A DNA stretch of 64,000 nucleotides, from positions 310,001 through 374,000 of the forward strand of contig NZ_JAYXHR010000004.1 of NCBI RefSeq assembly GCF_036017065.1, read 5' to 3'. Shown piece after piece: positions 22,629-30,813 of this stretch. Made by a program: the position numbers and the translations under genes. Position 1 is the stretch's first letter; each line of letters begins with the position of its first letter. Below the pieces are notes generated by a model, which was not told the origin of the DNA, did not search any database, and was given only the letters and a program-made list of their open reading frames with translations. This DNA comes from Uliginosibacterium sp036017065 (lineage in GTDB: Bacteria; Pseudomonadota; Gammaproteobacteria; Burkholderiales; Rhodocyclaceae).

Positions 22629-24799
22629 CAGGGAAGGTCGAGATCGGTGCCGAGCATGGCCGCGCCGCGCGCGCCAAACTGTTTGACGAACACCTGGCGC
22701 AGGCTGCGCAGCCACTGCCGGGCCAGTGGCGCACGCTCGTATTCGATGCGCACCCAGGCGCGGCTGCCGATGCGCTCCAGGCCGCTGCCCGGCACGCGCA
22801 GGTCGAGCACGAAGAAGGACTCCAGCGCGCGCGTGCCTTCGCCGTCGGCGGGATCGGTGATCACCGGGCCGCCACCACGGTCGCCCAGTGCGGGACTCGG
22901 CAGCAGGAAGGTGGCCGCCGGTGTCTGCGCCAGCAACTGCGCCGGCAGGCTGTGCCCGCGTGCCTCGCTGAGGCGCACCTCGATGGCACGCACGCCCTTC
23001 TGCAGCAGGTCGACGTCCTGCTGGCGCATGACCGCCCGCACCGTCATGTCGGCGGGCGCGATCACGTGGGCAATGTTGCTGCCACGCGGGAAGAAGCTCC
23101 CCGGCAGGTCCTCGCCGTCGGGTAGCGCAAGCTTGCCGGCGCGGGGTGCCCTGAGGGTCAGGCCATTGCGTCGGCGCTGCAGTTCGGCAAGGTCGGCGCC
23201 CAGCTTGTCGATGGCTTCCTGGCTGGCGACGGCGAGTGCTGGCTGGCCGAGCAGGCTGGCCTGGAATACGGCCTGTTGCTCGTCGATGCGCGCCTGCATC
23301 TGGGCGATGGCGGCGTCCAGGTCCGGATTGACGAGGACTACCAGCGGCTGGCCGCTGCTGACCTGCTGGCCGTCGCTGACCAGCACCTGTTCCACGAAGC
23401 CCTCGGTCTCGTTGCGCACCTGCGCTTCCGGCGGTACCCACACCACGCCCTGGGTCAGGGTGGTGTAGGGCATCGGCACCACGCCCAGCAACAGCACCAG
23501 CCCACCGACGATGACCACCAGGCCGGCGATCGCGCGAGCACGACAGGCCTCCAGTCGGGGAGCCGTCCACACATGGCGCACCAGCTTCAGCGCTGGCTGT
23601 GCGAGGTATTTCCACAGCAGGAACACCGCCAGTGCCAGCCCGGCCAGGGCGTTCTTGGCACTGATCCAGGCCAGCATGCCGACGAACAGCAGGATGCGGT
23701 AGACCCATGACGCCAGGCCGTAGCTGACCAGCAGCAGGCGATGCCCCTCGGTGCCGGCGGGCGGGGGCAGGTGGCGGTTGCCCAGCAGCCAGCGTTCGCC
23801 TAGGTGGCGCAGGGCGGCTTCGCTGCGGGTCGCCAGGCCGGGGAGTTCCAGCCAGTCGGTCAGGACGTGGTAGCCGTCGAAACGCATCAGCGGATTGGCG
23901 TTCACCAGCAGCGTGGAGACGCCGCCGATCAGCAGGCAGGCGAAGGCCGCCTCGCGCAGCAGGCTGTCGCTGGCGGCCAGCCACAGCGCCAGGGCGGCTG
24001 CGGCGATGGCCGTTTCCACCATGATGCCCATGGCACTGACGAGGATGCGTCGCGATTTCTCGGGGAAGGCGGAGGCCGCGGAGGCGTCGACGTAGGGCAC
24101 GGGAATGAACAGGAACAGCGTGGCGCCGGTTTCATGCACTTCACCGCCCCAATGACGCACCGCGAGGCCGTGCGCCATCTCGTGCGCGGCTTTGATGAGC
24201 GGGTAGCAGAACCACATGATCGCGAGATTGGCCGGCGTCAGCAGGTGGCGTGCGCCGTAGCTGCGCAGCTCGTTGAAATGCATGCCGGCGGTCACCAGGG
24301 CCGCGATCACTGCCAGCAGCCACAGCAGGAAGGCCGTGCGCGAGAACAGCGGCTGCACCGCGGGCAGGATGGCATCCAGCAGGCGCGTGGGGTCGAACAG
24401 CGGCACCTTGAGCGACAGCAGGCTGCCGCGGCGGCCGGCGCGGCGGCGCTCGGCGTGGTCGAAGACGTTGGCGAGATCCAGCGATTGCTCGGTACTGGCC
24501 ATGCTGGCAGCGGTCAATTCCGACAGCATGTGCAGCACCTCGTGCTGGCTGGGGGCGTCGTTGCCGAGCTCCCGCACCAGCTGGTCCCAGATCTGCTGCA
24601 CGGTCAGGCGGCCGTCCAGGCGGCCGACGAACTGGTAGCCCAGCGCATTGACGCGGAACTGGCGGCCGGTACTGCGGCTGGCCAGGACGTACCACTGCTC
24701 GTCCCGGAAGTTCTGGCGGCTGATGCTCACGGTGCCGGCGAGCCGCGGGCGCAATCCGGCCACGCGGTACCAGTAGGGGCTGAACAGGGACTCGGTCAT
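22628..24799 (-). CDS. PqqD-like / site-2 protease (M50) / HlyD fusion membrane protein
   Basis: 723 residues. The N-terminal 95 residues look like a PqqD-type winged-helix domain (YVLASRSTGRQFRVNALGYQ, then GRLTVQQIWDQL), a fold that often binds leader peptides. From about 150 there are several membrane helices with the zinc-protease motif HEMAH (in AAHEMAHGLAVRHWGG) and the second S2P motif NPLMRFDGYHVLTDW, giving an intact metalloprotease core. After the last helix (about 420-440) an HlyD-like periplasmic part follows with a lipoyl half-motif (VRNETEGFVEQVLVSDGQQV) and a short coiled coil. It starts 18 bp from the upstream GAF-HlyD gene and overlaps the downstream SecA-like gene. Inferred role: recognise and possibly cleave the substrate leader while forming part of the export channel. 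Confidence 0.86.
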   Translation of the reverse strand: MTESLFSPYWYRVAGLRPRLAGTVSISRQNFRDEQWYVLASRSTGRQFRVNALGYQFVGRLDGRLTVQQIWDQLVRELGNDAPSQHEVLHMLSELTAASMASTEQSLDLANVFDHAERRRAGRRGSLLSLKVPLFDPTRLLDAILPAVQPLFSRTAFLLWLLAVIAALVTAGMHFNELRSYGARHLLTPANLAIMWFCYPLIKAAHEMAHGLAVRHWGGEVHETGATLFLFIPVPYVDASAASAFPEKSRRILVSAMGIMVETAIAAAALALWLAASDSLLREAAFACLLIGGVSTLLVNANPLMRFDGYHVLTDWLELPGLATRSEAALRHLGERWLLGNRHLPPPAGTEGHRLLLVSYGLASWVYRILLFVGMLAWISAKNALAGLALAVFLLWKYLAQPALKLVRHVWTAPRLEACRARAIAGLVVIVGGLVLLLGVVPMPYTTLTQGVVWVPPEAQVRNETEGFVEQVLVSDGQQVSSGQPLVVLVNPDLDAAIAQMQARIDEQQAVFQASLLGQPALAVASQEAIDKLGADLAELQRRRNGLTLRAPRAGKLALPDGEDLPGSFFPRGSNIAHVIAPADMTVRAVMRQQDVDLLQKGVRAIEVRLSEARGHSLPAQLLAQTPAATFLLPSPALGDRGGGPVITDPADGEGTRALESFFVLDLRVPGSGLERIGSRAWVRIEYERAPLARQWLRSLRQVFVKQFGARGAAMLGTDLDLP

Positions 24800-24817
24800 G
24801 GCTGGCCGGGTTCGGTG

Positions 24818-26251
24818 TCAGCCCAGCAGCTTCCAGCTCTGGAAGCGCAGCCAGTCGACCAGGCGGCTGCCCGCCACCTGTGCCAGCGGTGCGCGGCCCA
24901 GGCCGATCTTGGCCACGCCTTCCAGGCCCGGGCGCAGGCCGGCATGGCCGCCGAGCAGGCGGGCGCGCACTTCGAACACGTTGCGGCCGTCCTCCACCTG
25001 GGCGACCGGGGTGACGCGCTCGATGAGGATCGGCAGGGATTCGCCGGGCATCGCCGACAGCGTCAGCGCGCCCTGCATGCCGGCGCGCAACTGGGCGACA
25101 TCGCGGTCTTCGACCTGCAGCACGACGCGGTAGGCGGTGTTGGGTGCCAGCGTCAGCAAAGGGTCGCCGCGCTTGACCGGCGCGCCGACCAGTTGCTGCA
25201 GGTCGCCCTTGATGATGACGCCGTCGAAGGGGGCCAGCACGCTGGTACGGGCGAGTTGCTGCGCGACCAGGCTCAGCGCGGCGCCGGTTTCGGCGGTCTT
25301 GGCCTGGGCGCCCACCATGCGGCTGCGGTCCTGCCGCGCGAAGGCTTCGGCCATTTCGCTCTGCGCCTGGGCCAGTTCCGCCTCCAGGCGGCGTTGCTGG
25401 GTGAGCAATTCCTCGTCGGCCAGGCGCAGCAGCACCTGGCCCTGCTTCACGGAATCGCCGGGGTGGACGAAGACCTCCTGCAGGAAGCTGTCGGCCGGTG
25501 CCGACAGGCTGCGCTGGATCTGGCCCTCGGTGCGGGCATTGGCGGTGACGTTCTCGGTGACGGGTATCAGGGTCAGCGCGGCGATCAGCAGGGCGAGCCC
25601 CAGCACCACGAACTTGCTGCGCACATGGCCCGACGAGGTCAGCCCGGTGGTGAAATCGCGGATGTCATGGCGCAGGCGGACCCAGGCGGATTCCTGGCTC
25701 AGCAACTTGAGTTCGAGCACCGGCCCGATGGTGGTGACCAGTTTTTCCAGCGCGAGGATCTCGTCCACCTGCCAGGGGCGGTCCGCCCGGCGCATCAGGG
25801 TGAGGGCGCCGATCGCTCGGCCGCGCGCAGGCAGTGGCAGGGTGAGCAGCGCGCCGGCGGTATCGCTTGCCAGCTCGGCGTGCATCAGGGTGATGCGCGG
25901 TGGATCGTCGGCCTGGGGCGGGTAGCGCAGGGTGCTGTGCTGGTCCAGCGCCTCGTCCATGGCCGCCGAGACGCGGCGCACGAGCTGGAATTCCTGGCGC
26001 AGGTCCGCCGTGCCCGACCAGGCCATCACGCGGCTGACCTGGCCGCGCAGGAAGCCGACGACCACATGCTCGCAGGCGAAGGCGCGGGCCAGTTCGCCAG
26101 CCACCGCCGTCGCGGCGAGCGACAGCTTTTCCTGGGCAAGCGCGGTGTTGACGCAATCCAGCACGCGGATGCGTTCGGGCACTGCTTGTGGCGATGGGCC
26201 GGGCGTGCGCTGGACCAGGGCCAGATCTGCCAGGTGGGGTGTCGGCTTCAT
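24818..26251 (-). CDS. GAF-domain HlyD-type membrane adaptor
   Basis: 477 residues, first gene of the six-gene operon. Residues about 25-190 form a cytoplasmic GAF-like sensor domain (FACEHVVVGFLRG, GRAIGALTLMRRADRPW). One membrane helix (about 216-236, VVLGLALLIAALTLIPV) leads to an HlyD-type periplasmic part: lipoyl half LSAPADSFLQEVFVHPGD, a coiled coil of about 80 residues (TQQRRLEAELAQAQSEMAE), second lipoyl half SVLAPFDGVIIKGDL and a beta-barrel domain. An adaptor carrying a cytoplasmic GAF domain is unusual and could let an intracellular signal act on the channel. No Shine-Dalgarno sequence is seen before the ATG, but a TATAAA hexamer lies 10 bases upstream, so the mRNA may be leaderless or nearly so. 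Confidence 0.85.
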   Translation of the reverse strand: MKPTPHLADLALVQRTPGPSPQAVPERIRVLDCVNTALAQEKLSLAATAVAGELARAFACEHVVVGFLRGQVSRVMAWSGTADLRQEFQLVRRVSAAMDEALDQHSTLRYPPQADDPPRITLMHAELASDTAGALLTLPLPARGRAIGALTLMRRADRPWQVDEILALEKLVTTIGPVLELKLLSQESAWVRLRHDIRDFTTGLTSSGHVRSKFVVLGLALLIAALTLIPVTENVTANARTEGQIQRSLSAPADSFLQEVFVHPGDSVKQGQVLLRLADEELLTQQRRLEAELAQAQSEMAEAFARQDRSRMVGAQAKTAETGAALSLVAQQLARTSVLAPFDGVIIKGDLQQLVGAPVKRGDPLLTLAPNTAYRVVLQVEDRDVAQLRAGMQGALTLSAMPGESLPILIERVTPVAQVEDGRNVFEVRARLLGGHAGLRPGLEGVAKIGLGRAPLAQVAGSRLVDWLRFQSWKLLG

Positions 26252-26261
26252 GTGTAGGTTT

Positions 26262-26267
26262 TTTATA
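26262..26267 (-). promoter_or_regulatory. Possible -10 element of the adhesin-export operon
   Basis: TATAAA read on the minus strand, 10 bases before the ATG at 26251. No good -35 hexamer lies 16-18 bases upstream (GACTAA is the nearest), so an activator or a different sigma factor would be needed. Confidence 0.25.
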
Positions 26268-26352
26268 GGCCGCGCAAAGGCGGTTAGTCTCTCTCCCGCG
26301 CGTCACGGCCGTCGTGGCGCGCGCATCGATTCTAGCCCCGCGCTCGGTTTTT

Positions 26353-26370
26353 CTACGGCTTTAGTCGTAG
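26353..26370. promoter_or_regulatory. Candidate operator, 18-bp dyad
   Basis: CTACGGCTTTAGTCGTAG: arms CTACGGCT and AGTCGTAG pair at all but one position. The geometry resembles sites of dimeric LuxR/NarL-type regulators. It is 102 bp upstream of the export-operon start and 194 bp upstream of kdgK. Which gene it serves is unknown. Confidence 0.35.
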
Positions 26371-26407
26371 CTGCCTTGAATCTGTGGGGCCACCCGTACG
26401 GGTAAAT

Positions 26408-26418
26408 GTGTAAAACAC
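26408..26418. promoter_or_regulatory. Short palindrome upstream of kdgK (GT-N3-AC core)
   Basis: GTGTAAAACAC is a perfect dyad around three central bases, about 145 bp before kdgK. It shares the GT-N3-AC core with the palindrome before uxaB, so one GntR-family regulator could act at both. The resemblance is short and could be chance. Confidence 0.25.
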
Positions 26419-26563
26419 CAACAAACCTGCCGTCCGGCCGTGGCGGATGTCACGTCGTCCTGACCCGGCGCAAGCTTTCTGCGAACTTGCGCCGTGCCCC
26501 GCGCGGGCGTGCGATGATTCCACCTGCCAGGATGGAATTTCCTCAGAACAGGCCAAGACAACA

Positions 26564-27499
26564 ATGGAAGTGAAATGCCGGATCGCCTTGCTGGGCGAGT
26601 GCATGATCGAGATGCGTGGCCAGATGTTCGGCACCATGCATCAGCATTTTGGTGGCGACACGCTGAACACGGCGGTGTATCTCGGACGCATCGGTGCCGA
26701 AGGCGGCATCAAGGTGTCCTACGCCACCCAGCTGGGCACCGACGCCTACAGCCAGGCCATGATCGCTGCATGGCAGGACGAAGGCATCGACACCCACATG
26801 GTATTGCGCGAGGAGGGCCGCATGCCCGGCCTCTACACCATCCAGGTGGATGAAAGCGGCGAGCGCACCTTTTACTACTGGCGTGACGCCAGCGCTGCCC
26901 GCGGCTATTTCGAGGGCGCCAGCAGTCCGCTGGAAGACGAACTCGACGAGCTGGACGCGATCTACTACAGCGGCATCAGCCTGGCCGTGCTGCCCAAGGC
27001 CGGGCGCGAGCGGCTGTTCTCGCTGATCGAGCGCTTCCGCGCCCGGGGTGGCAAGGTCATCTTCGACAACAACTTCCGCGCCCGCCTGTGGCGCGACGAC
27101 GATCCCCCGTTCTGGTACGACCGCGCCTTCGCCAATTGCGACATGACGCTGATCACCCTGGACGACAACGCCGCCCTGTACGGGCTGGACGAGGGCAGTG
27201 CGCTGGCACACGCTTATTCGCTGGCCTGCGAAGAGGTGGTCGTCAAGCGCGGCGCCGAGCCGACGCTGGTACGCATCCGCGGCATGGAGCCGCTGTCGGT
27301 GCCGGTGTTCAAGGTGCCGAAGGTGGTGGATACGACCGGCGCTGGCGACTCTTTCGCCGGTGGCTACCTCGCAGCCCGCCTGCAGGGCAATTCGCCCGAG
27401 CTGGCGGCGCGATCCGGCAACAAGATCGCGTCCATCGTGGTCCAACATCCGGGCGCCATCATCCCGCGCGACGCGATGCCGGTTTTCTTCTTCGTCTGA
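26564..27499 (+). CDS. kdgK: 2-keto-3-deoxygluconate kinase KdgK
   Basis: PfkB-family kinase that phosphorylates 2-dehydro-3-deoxygluconate to KDPG, the last kinase step of the galacturonate/glucuronate pathway. 311 residues, as usual for the family. The start at 26564 (MEVKCRIALLGECMIE) aligns with the E. coli N-terminus; the frame continues upstream only as an accidental extension. Signature segments: HFGGDTLNTAVYLGRIG, GERTFYYWRDASAA, KVIFDNNFRARLW, and the catalytic anion-hole motif DTTGAGDSFAGGYLAARL with the base Asp. The gene precedes uxaB and uxaA on the same strand but is separated by 181 bp with its own operator-like palindrome, so it may have a separate promoter. KDPG aldolase (eda) is not in the window. 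Confidence 0.95.
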   Translation: MEVKCRIALLGECMIEMRGQMFGTMHQHFGGDTLNTAVYLGRIGAEGGIKVSYATQLGTDAYSQAMIAAWQDEGIDTHMVLREEGRMPGLYTIQVDESGERTFYYWRDASAARGYFEGASSPLEDELDELDAIYYSGISLAVLPKAGRERLFSLIERFRARGGKVIFDNNFRARLWRDDDPPFWYDRAFANCDMTLITLDDNAALYGLDEGSALAHAYSLACEEVVVKRGAEPTLVRIRGMEPLSVPVFKVPKVVDTTGAGDSFAGGYLAARLQGNSPELAARSGNKIASIVVQHPGAIIPRDAMPVFFFV

Positions 27500-27638
27500 T
27501 CGGTCGTCCGGTCTTGATGATGGCAGCGCCGACCCGCACATAGGGTCGGCGCGTCGCTTTTGCGGCAAGGCTCGCAAAACAGTAAAAATTGATCTTGTCA
27601 GGCCAATCACCCGCTGGTTCTGTCAAAATTATGCTTAT

Positions 27639-27649
27639 TTGTCAGACAA
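27639..27649. promoter_or_regulatory. Candidate GntR-type operator upstream of uxaB
   Basis: TTGTCAGACAA is a perfect palindrome around one central base and fits the TNGTNNNACNA pattern of FadR-subfamily GntR regulators, the group that includes hexuronate repressors such as UxuR/ExuR. It is 31 bp before the uxaB start codon. The regulator is not encoded in the window. Confidence 0.45.
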
Positions 27650-27680
27650 CGTCGACTGACGAACGCCACTGGAGACCCTT

Positions 27681-29192
27681 GTGACCAGCCTGAACCGCCG
27701 ACTATTCGACAGCCAGAAATTCCGTGCCGAGGCCGCTGCCCCGAGCGCGAAGCCGCCTGTGGGCATCCTGCAGATTGGCGACGGCAACTTCCTGCGTGCC
27801 TTTGCCGACTGGATGATCGACGTCACCAACGGCCAGGGCCTGTTCAACGGTCGCGTCACCATTGCCCAGCCGCTGGATCGTGGCCTGGCAGACAAGCTGC
27901 AGTCACAGGACGGTCTCTACACGGTGTTGCTGCGCGGCCTGCAGGGCGGCAAGGTGGTCGAAGCGCGACGCATCGTCAGTTGCGTGGATAGCGCGCTGAA
28001 CCCCTATGCCGACTGGCCCGCGATGCTGGCACGGGCGGCTGATCCGGCTACCCGCTTCGTCATCTCCAATACCACCGAGGCTGGTATCGCCTACGTGGAG
28101 GAAGCGCTGGACGAGACGCGGTGTCCGCAGGGCTTCCCGGCCAAGGTGGCGGCTTTGCTGCTGCATCGCTTCAAGACCCTGGGTGGCACCGCGGCGACCG
28201 GCCTGGTGTTCCTGCCCTGCGAGCTGATCGAAGCCAACGGCAGCAATCTGCGCCAGATCGTCCTGAAGCATGCGCAGGACTGGAAGCTGCCGGCCGGGTT
28301 CATCGGCTGGGTGCAGCAGCACAATCATTTCTGCAACACCCTGGTGGACCGCATCGTTCCCGGTTTCCCGGCCGGCGAGGCCGACGCCCAGTTCGCCGAG
28401 CAGGGCTACGACGACCCGCTGATGGTGGCCGCCGAGCCGTTCCACCTGTGGGTCATCGAGGGGCCGCGCGAGCTGGCCGAGGAATTCCCGCTGCACAAGG
28501 CCGGCCTGGACGTGATCTGGACCGACGACCTGCAGCCCTACCGCACCCGCAAGGTGCGCGTACTGAATGGCGCTCACACTGCCAGCGCGCTGGCGGCCTA
28601 CCTGGCCGGCGTGGATACGGTGCTGGAGATGACCACGGACGCCGAGCTGGCGGCCTACATGCAGAAGCTGATGTTCGACGAAATCGTCCCCTGCCTGGAC
28701 TTGCCCGACGCCGAGCGCATGGGCTACGCCAAGACGATCATGGAGCGTTTCGCCAACCCGCACATCCGCCACGAACTGATTTCCATCTCGCTGAACTCGG
28801 TGTCGAAGTGGCAGGTACGCGTGCTGCCGACGGTCAAGGATCACGTGCGCGAGCACGGTGAAGCACCGGCCGCGCTGGCTTTCTCGCTGGCGGCCCTGCT
28901 GGCCTTCTACCGCGGTCGCTTCGACGAGCGCGGCGACTACGTCGGGGCGCGCGGCGACAAGCCCTACGTCATCCGCGACAACCCGGACGTGATCGGCCTG
29001 TGGGCCGAAGCCTGGCGCGCCTGGGAAAAGGACCAGGACACTGCCGCGCTGGTGGAACGGGTGCTGGGTGATGTCCGTCTATGGGGTGAAGACCTCAAGG
29101 CCATTCCCGAACTTGCCGACAAGGTGGCACGACCGCTTGAAACGATCCTGCGTCAGGGCGTACGCCCGGCCCTGCGCGAACTGCTTGCCTGA
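27681..29192 (+). CDS. uxaB: Tagaturonate reductase (altronate oxidoreductase) UxaB
   Basis: NAD-dependent reduction of tagaturonate to altronate in galacturonate catabolism. 503 residues, a long-chain polyol dehydrogenase relative. It follows UxaB rather than mannitol dehydrogenase: LQIGDGNFLRAFADWMID at the N-terminus, FVISNTTEAGIAY, LPCELIEANG, FCNTLVDRIVPGFP, and the catalytic segment RKVRVLNGAHTASALAAYLAG. The start is GTG at 27681, with GGAGA eight bases upstream. uxaA begins 13 bp after the stop with its own AAGGAG, so the two form an operon. uxaC (glucuronate isomerase) is not here. Confidence 0.94.
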   Translation: MTSLNRRLFDSQKFRAEAAAPSAKPPVGILQIGDGNFLRAFADWMIDVTNGQGLFNGRVTIAQPLDRGLADKLQSQDGLYTVLLRGLQGGKVVEARRIVSCVDSALNPYADWPAMLARAADPATRFVISNTTEAGIAYVEEALDETRCPQGFPAKVAALLLHRFKTLGGTAATGLVFLPCELIEANGSNLRQIVLKHAQDWKLPAGFIGWVQQHNHFCNTLVDRIVPGFPAGEADAQFAEQGYDDPLMVAAEPFHLWVIEGPRELAEEFPLHKAGLDVIWTDDLQPYRTRKVRVLNGAHTASALAAYLAGVDTVLEMTTDAELAAYMQKLMFDEIVPCLDLPDAERMGYAKTIMERFANPHIRHELISISLNSVSKWQVRVLPTVKDHVREHGEAPAALAFSLAALLAFYRGRFDERGDYVGARGDKPYVIRDNPDVIGLWAEAWRAWEKDQDTAALVERVLGDVRLWGEDLKAIPELADKVARPLETILRQGVRPALRELLA

Positions 29193-29204
29193 AGGAGTCT
29201 CACG

Positions 29205-30743
29205 ATGAGCGACGCGACCGTTGCGGCACGCCCCGCCACCCGCCAATTCATCCGCCTGCACGCCAACGACGACGTGGTGATCGCCACCGCCCAGCTCATT
29301 TCCGGCACCACGCTGGGGGCAGAGGGCATCACGGTGCGTGGCCTCATCCCGCCGGGCCACAAGGTGGCCACCCGCGTGATCGCCAAGGGCAGTGCGGTGC
29401 GGCGCTACAACCAGATCATCGGTTTCGCCAAGGCCGACATCGCGCCCGGCGAGCACGTGCATACGCAGAATCTCGCCGTCGGCGAGTTCGAACGCAATCA
29501 CACATTCAGTACCGATGTGCATCCGGCGGCTAAGATCGACAAGCCGGCGACCTTCCGCGGTTTTGCGCGGCCGGATGGCCGTGTCGGCACGCGCAACTAC
29601 ATTGCGATCATCGCCTCGGTGAATTGTTCGGCGACCGTGGTGCGCGGCATCGCCAGCCACTTCGACCGCAAGCTGCTGGCCGACTACCCCAACATCGATG
29701 GCGTGGTCGGCCTGCCACACCCGCTGGGTTGCGGCATGGGTGGCACCGAAGGTATGGCAGTGCTGCGGCGGACCATGCTGGGCTATGCGAAGCACGCCAA
29801 CTTCGCCGGCGTGCTGTTCGTCGGCCTCGGCTGCGAGATGAACCAGATCGCGCCGCTGGTGGAGGAACTCAAGGGCCACGCCCCCGGCATGCTGCAGAGC
29901 GTGAACATCCAGGACCTGGGCGGAACCTCGCAGGCCATCAAGGTCGGTATCGAGCGCATCCAGGCGATGCTGCCGGTGGCCAACCAGTTCGAGCGCCAGG
30001 AGGCGCCGCTGTCGAAACTCATCGTCGGCCTGAACTGCGGTGGCTCGGACGGCTATTCCGGCATCACCGCCAACCCCGCGCTGGGCGGTGCGGTGGACAT
30101 GCTGGTCGCGCACGGCGCAACCGCCATCCTGTCCGAGACCCCCGAGATCTACGGTGCCGAACACCTGCTGACGCGTCGCGCGGCGACCACCGCGGTGGCC
30201 GAGAAGCTGCTGGCGCGCATCGAATGGTGGAAGGACTACGTCGCCCGCAACGGTGGCGAGATGGACAACAACCCGTCGGTCGGCAACAAGGCCGGTGGCC
30301 TCACGACGATTCTCGAAAAATCGCTGGGAGCGGTCGCCAAGGGCGGCACCAGCACGCTAGAAGCGGTGTACGAATACGCCGAGCAAATCGACAAGCAGGG
30401 CTTCGTCTACATGGATACGCCGGGCTACGACCCCGTGTCGGCGACCGGCCAGGCAGCGGGCGGTGCGCAGCTCATCTGCTTCACCACCGGCCGTGGCTCG
30501 GCATTCGGCTGTGCGGGCGTGCCGACCATCAAGTTCGCGACCAACAATGCCTTGTGGAATCGCCAACGCGACGACATGGATGTGAACTGCGGCGACCTTA
30601 TCGACGGCGTGCCGATGCCGGTGATCAGCCAGCGCATATTCGACGCCATCCTGGCGCATGCCTCCGGCGAGAAGACGCGCAGCGAGATGCTGGGCTATGG
30701 CAACGACGAGTTCCTGCCCTGGCAGATCGGCCCGGTGATGTAA
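29205..30743 (+). CDS. uxaA: Altronate dehydratase UxaA
   Basis: Iron-dependent dehydration of altronate to 2-keto-3-deoxygluconate, which KdgK then phosphorylates. 512 residues. An N-terminal SAF domain (about 15-100, LIPPGHKVATRVI) is followed by the UxaA/GarD core with FRGFARPDGRVGTRNYI, LPHPLGCGMGG, GLGCEMNQIAP, LNCGGSDGYSGITANP and FTTGRGSAFGCAGVPTIKFATN. The Cys-containing glycine-rich loops match family positions for metal binding. It lies downstream of uxaB in the same operon and ends before a strong hairpin terminator. Confidence 0.95.
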   Translation: MSDATVAARPATRQFIRLHANDDVVIATAQLISGTTLGAEGITVRGLIPPGHKVATRVIAKGSAVRRYNQIIGFAKADIAPGEHVHTQNLAVGEFERNHTFSTDVHPAAKIDKPATFRGFARPDGRVGTRNYIAIIASVNCSATVVRGIASHFDRKLLADYPNIDGVVGLPHPLGCGMGGTEGMAVLRRTMLGYAKHANFAGVLFVGLGCEMNQIAPLVEELKGHAPGMLQSVNIQDLGGTSQAIKVGIERIQAMLPVANQFERQEAPLSKLIVGLNCGGSDGYSGITANPALGGAVDMLVAHGATAILSETPEIYGAEHLLTRRAATTAVAEKLLARIEWWKDYVARNGGEMDNNPSVGNKAGGLTTILEKSLGAVAKGGTSTLEAVYEYAEQIDKQGFVYMDTPGYDPVSATGQAAGGAQLICFTTGRGSAFGCAGVPTIKFATNNALWNRQRDDMDVNCGDLIDGVPMPVISQRIFDAILAHASGEKTRSEMLGYGNDEFLPWQIGPVM

Positions 30744-30760
30744 GCCGCAACCGCATCAAC

Positions 30761-30788
30761 AAAAAGGCCACGCAATGCGTGGCCTTTT
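30761..30788. terminator. Bidirectional rho-independent terminator, uxaA / fur
   Basis: Stem GGCCACGC / GCGTGGCC (30766-30773 with 30777-30784), loop AAT, flanked by five A on the left and TTTT on the right. It can stop uxaBA transcription and the convergent fur transcript. Confidence 0.85.
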
Positions 30789-30813
30789 CTTTGGGCATGT
30801 CGCAGCCTGCTGC

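Larger units (their letters stand above)
26252..26563. other. Divergent intergenic region, adhesin-export operon / kdgK
   Basis: 312 bases without a gene. It should hold the promoters for the export operon (leftward) and kdgK (rightward). Visible items are a TATAAA hexamer at 26267-26262 on the minus strand, a dyad at 26353-26370 and a short palindrome at 26408-26418. I see no convincing -35 element for either direction. Confidence 0.6.

Noticed and set aside
3741..26251. Ordinary type I secretion operon
   Set aside because: There is no HlyB-type ABC exporter or TolC, and the cargo has no RTX repeats. The ATPase is SecA-type. A distant type I system cannot be excluded.
23804..26257. Plus-strand open frame of 817 codons opposite the HlyD genes
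   Set aside because: Antisense shadow; low-complexity Gln/Arg/Gly product with no recognisable domain.
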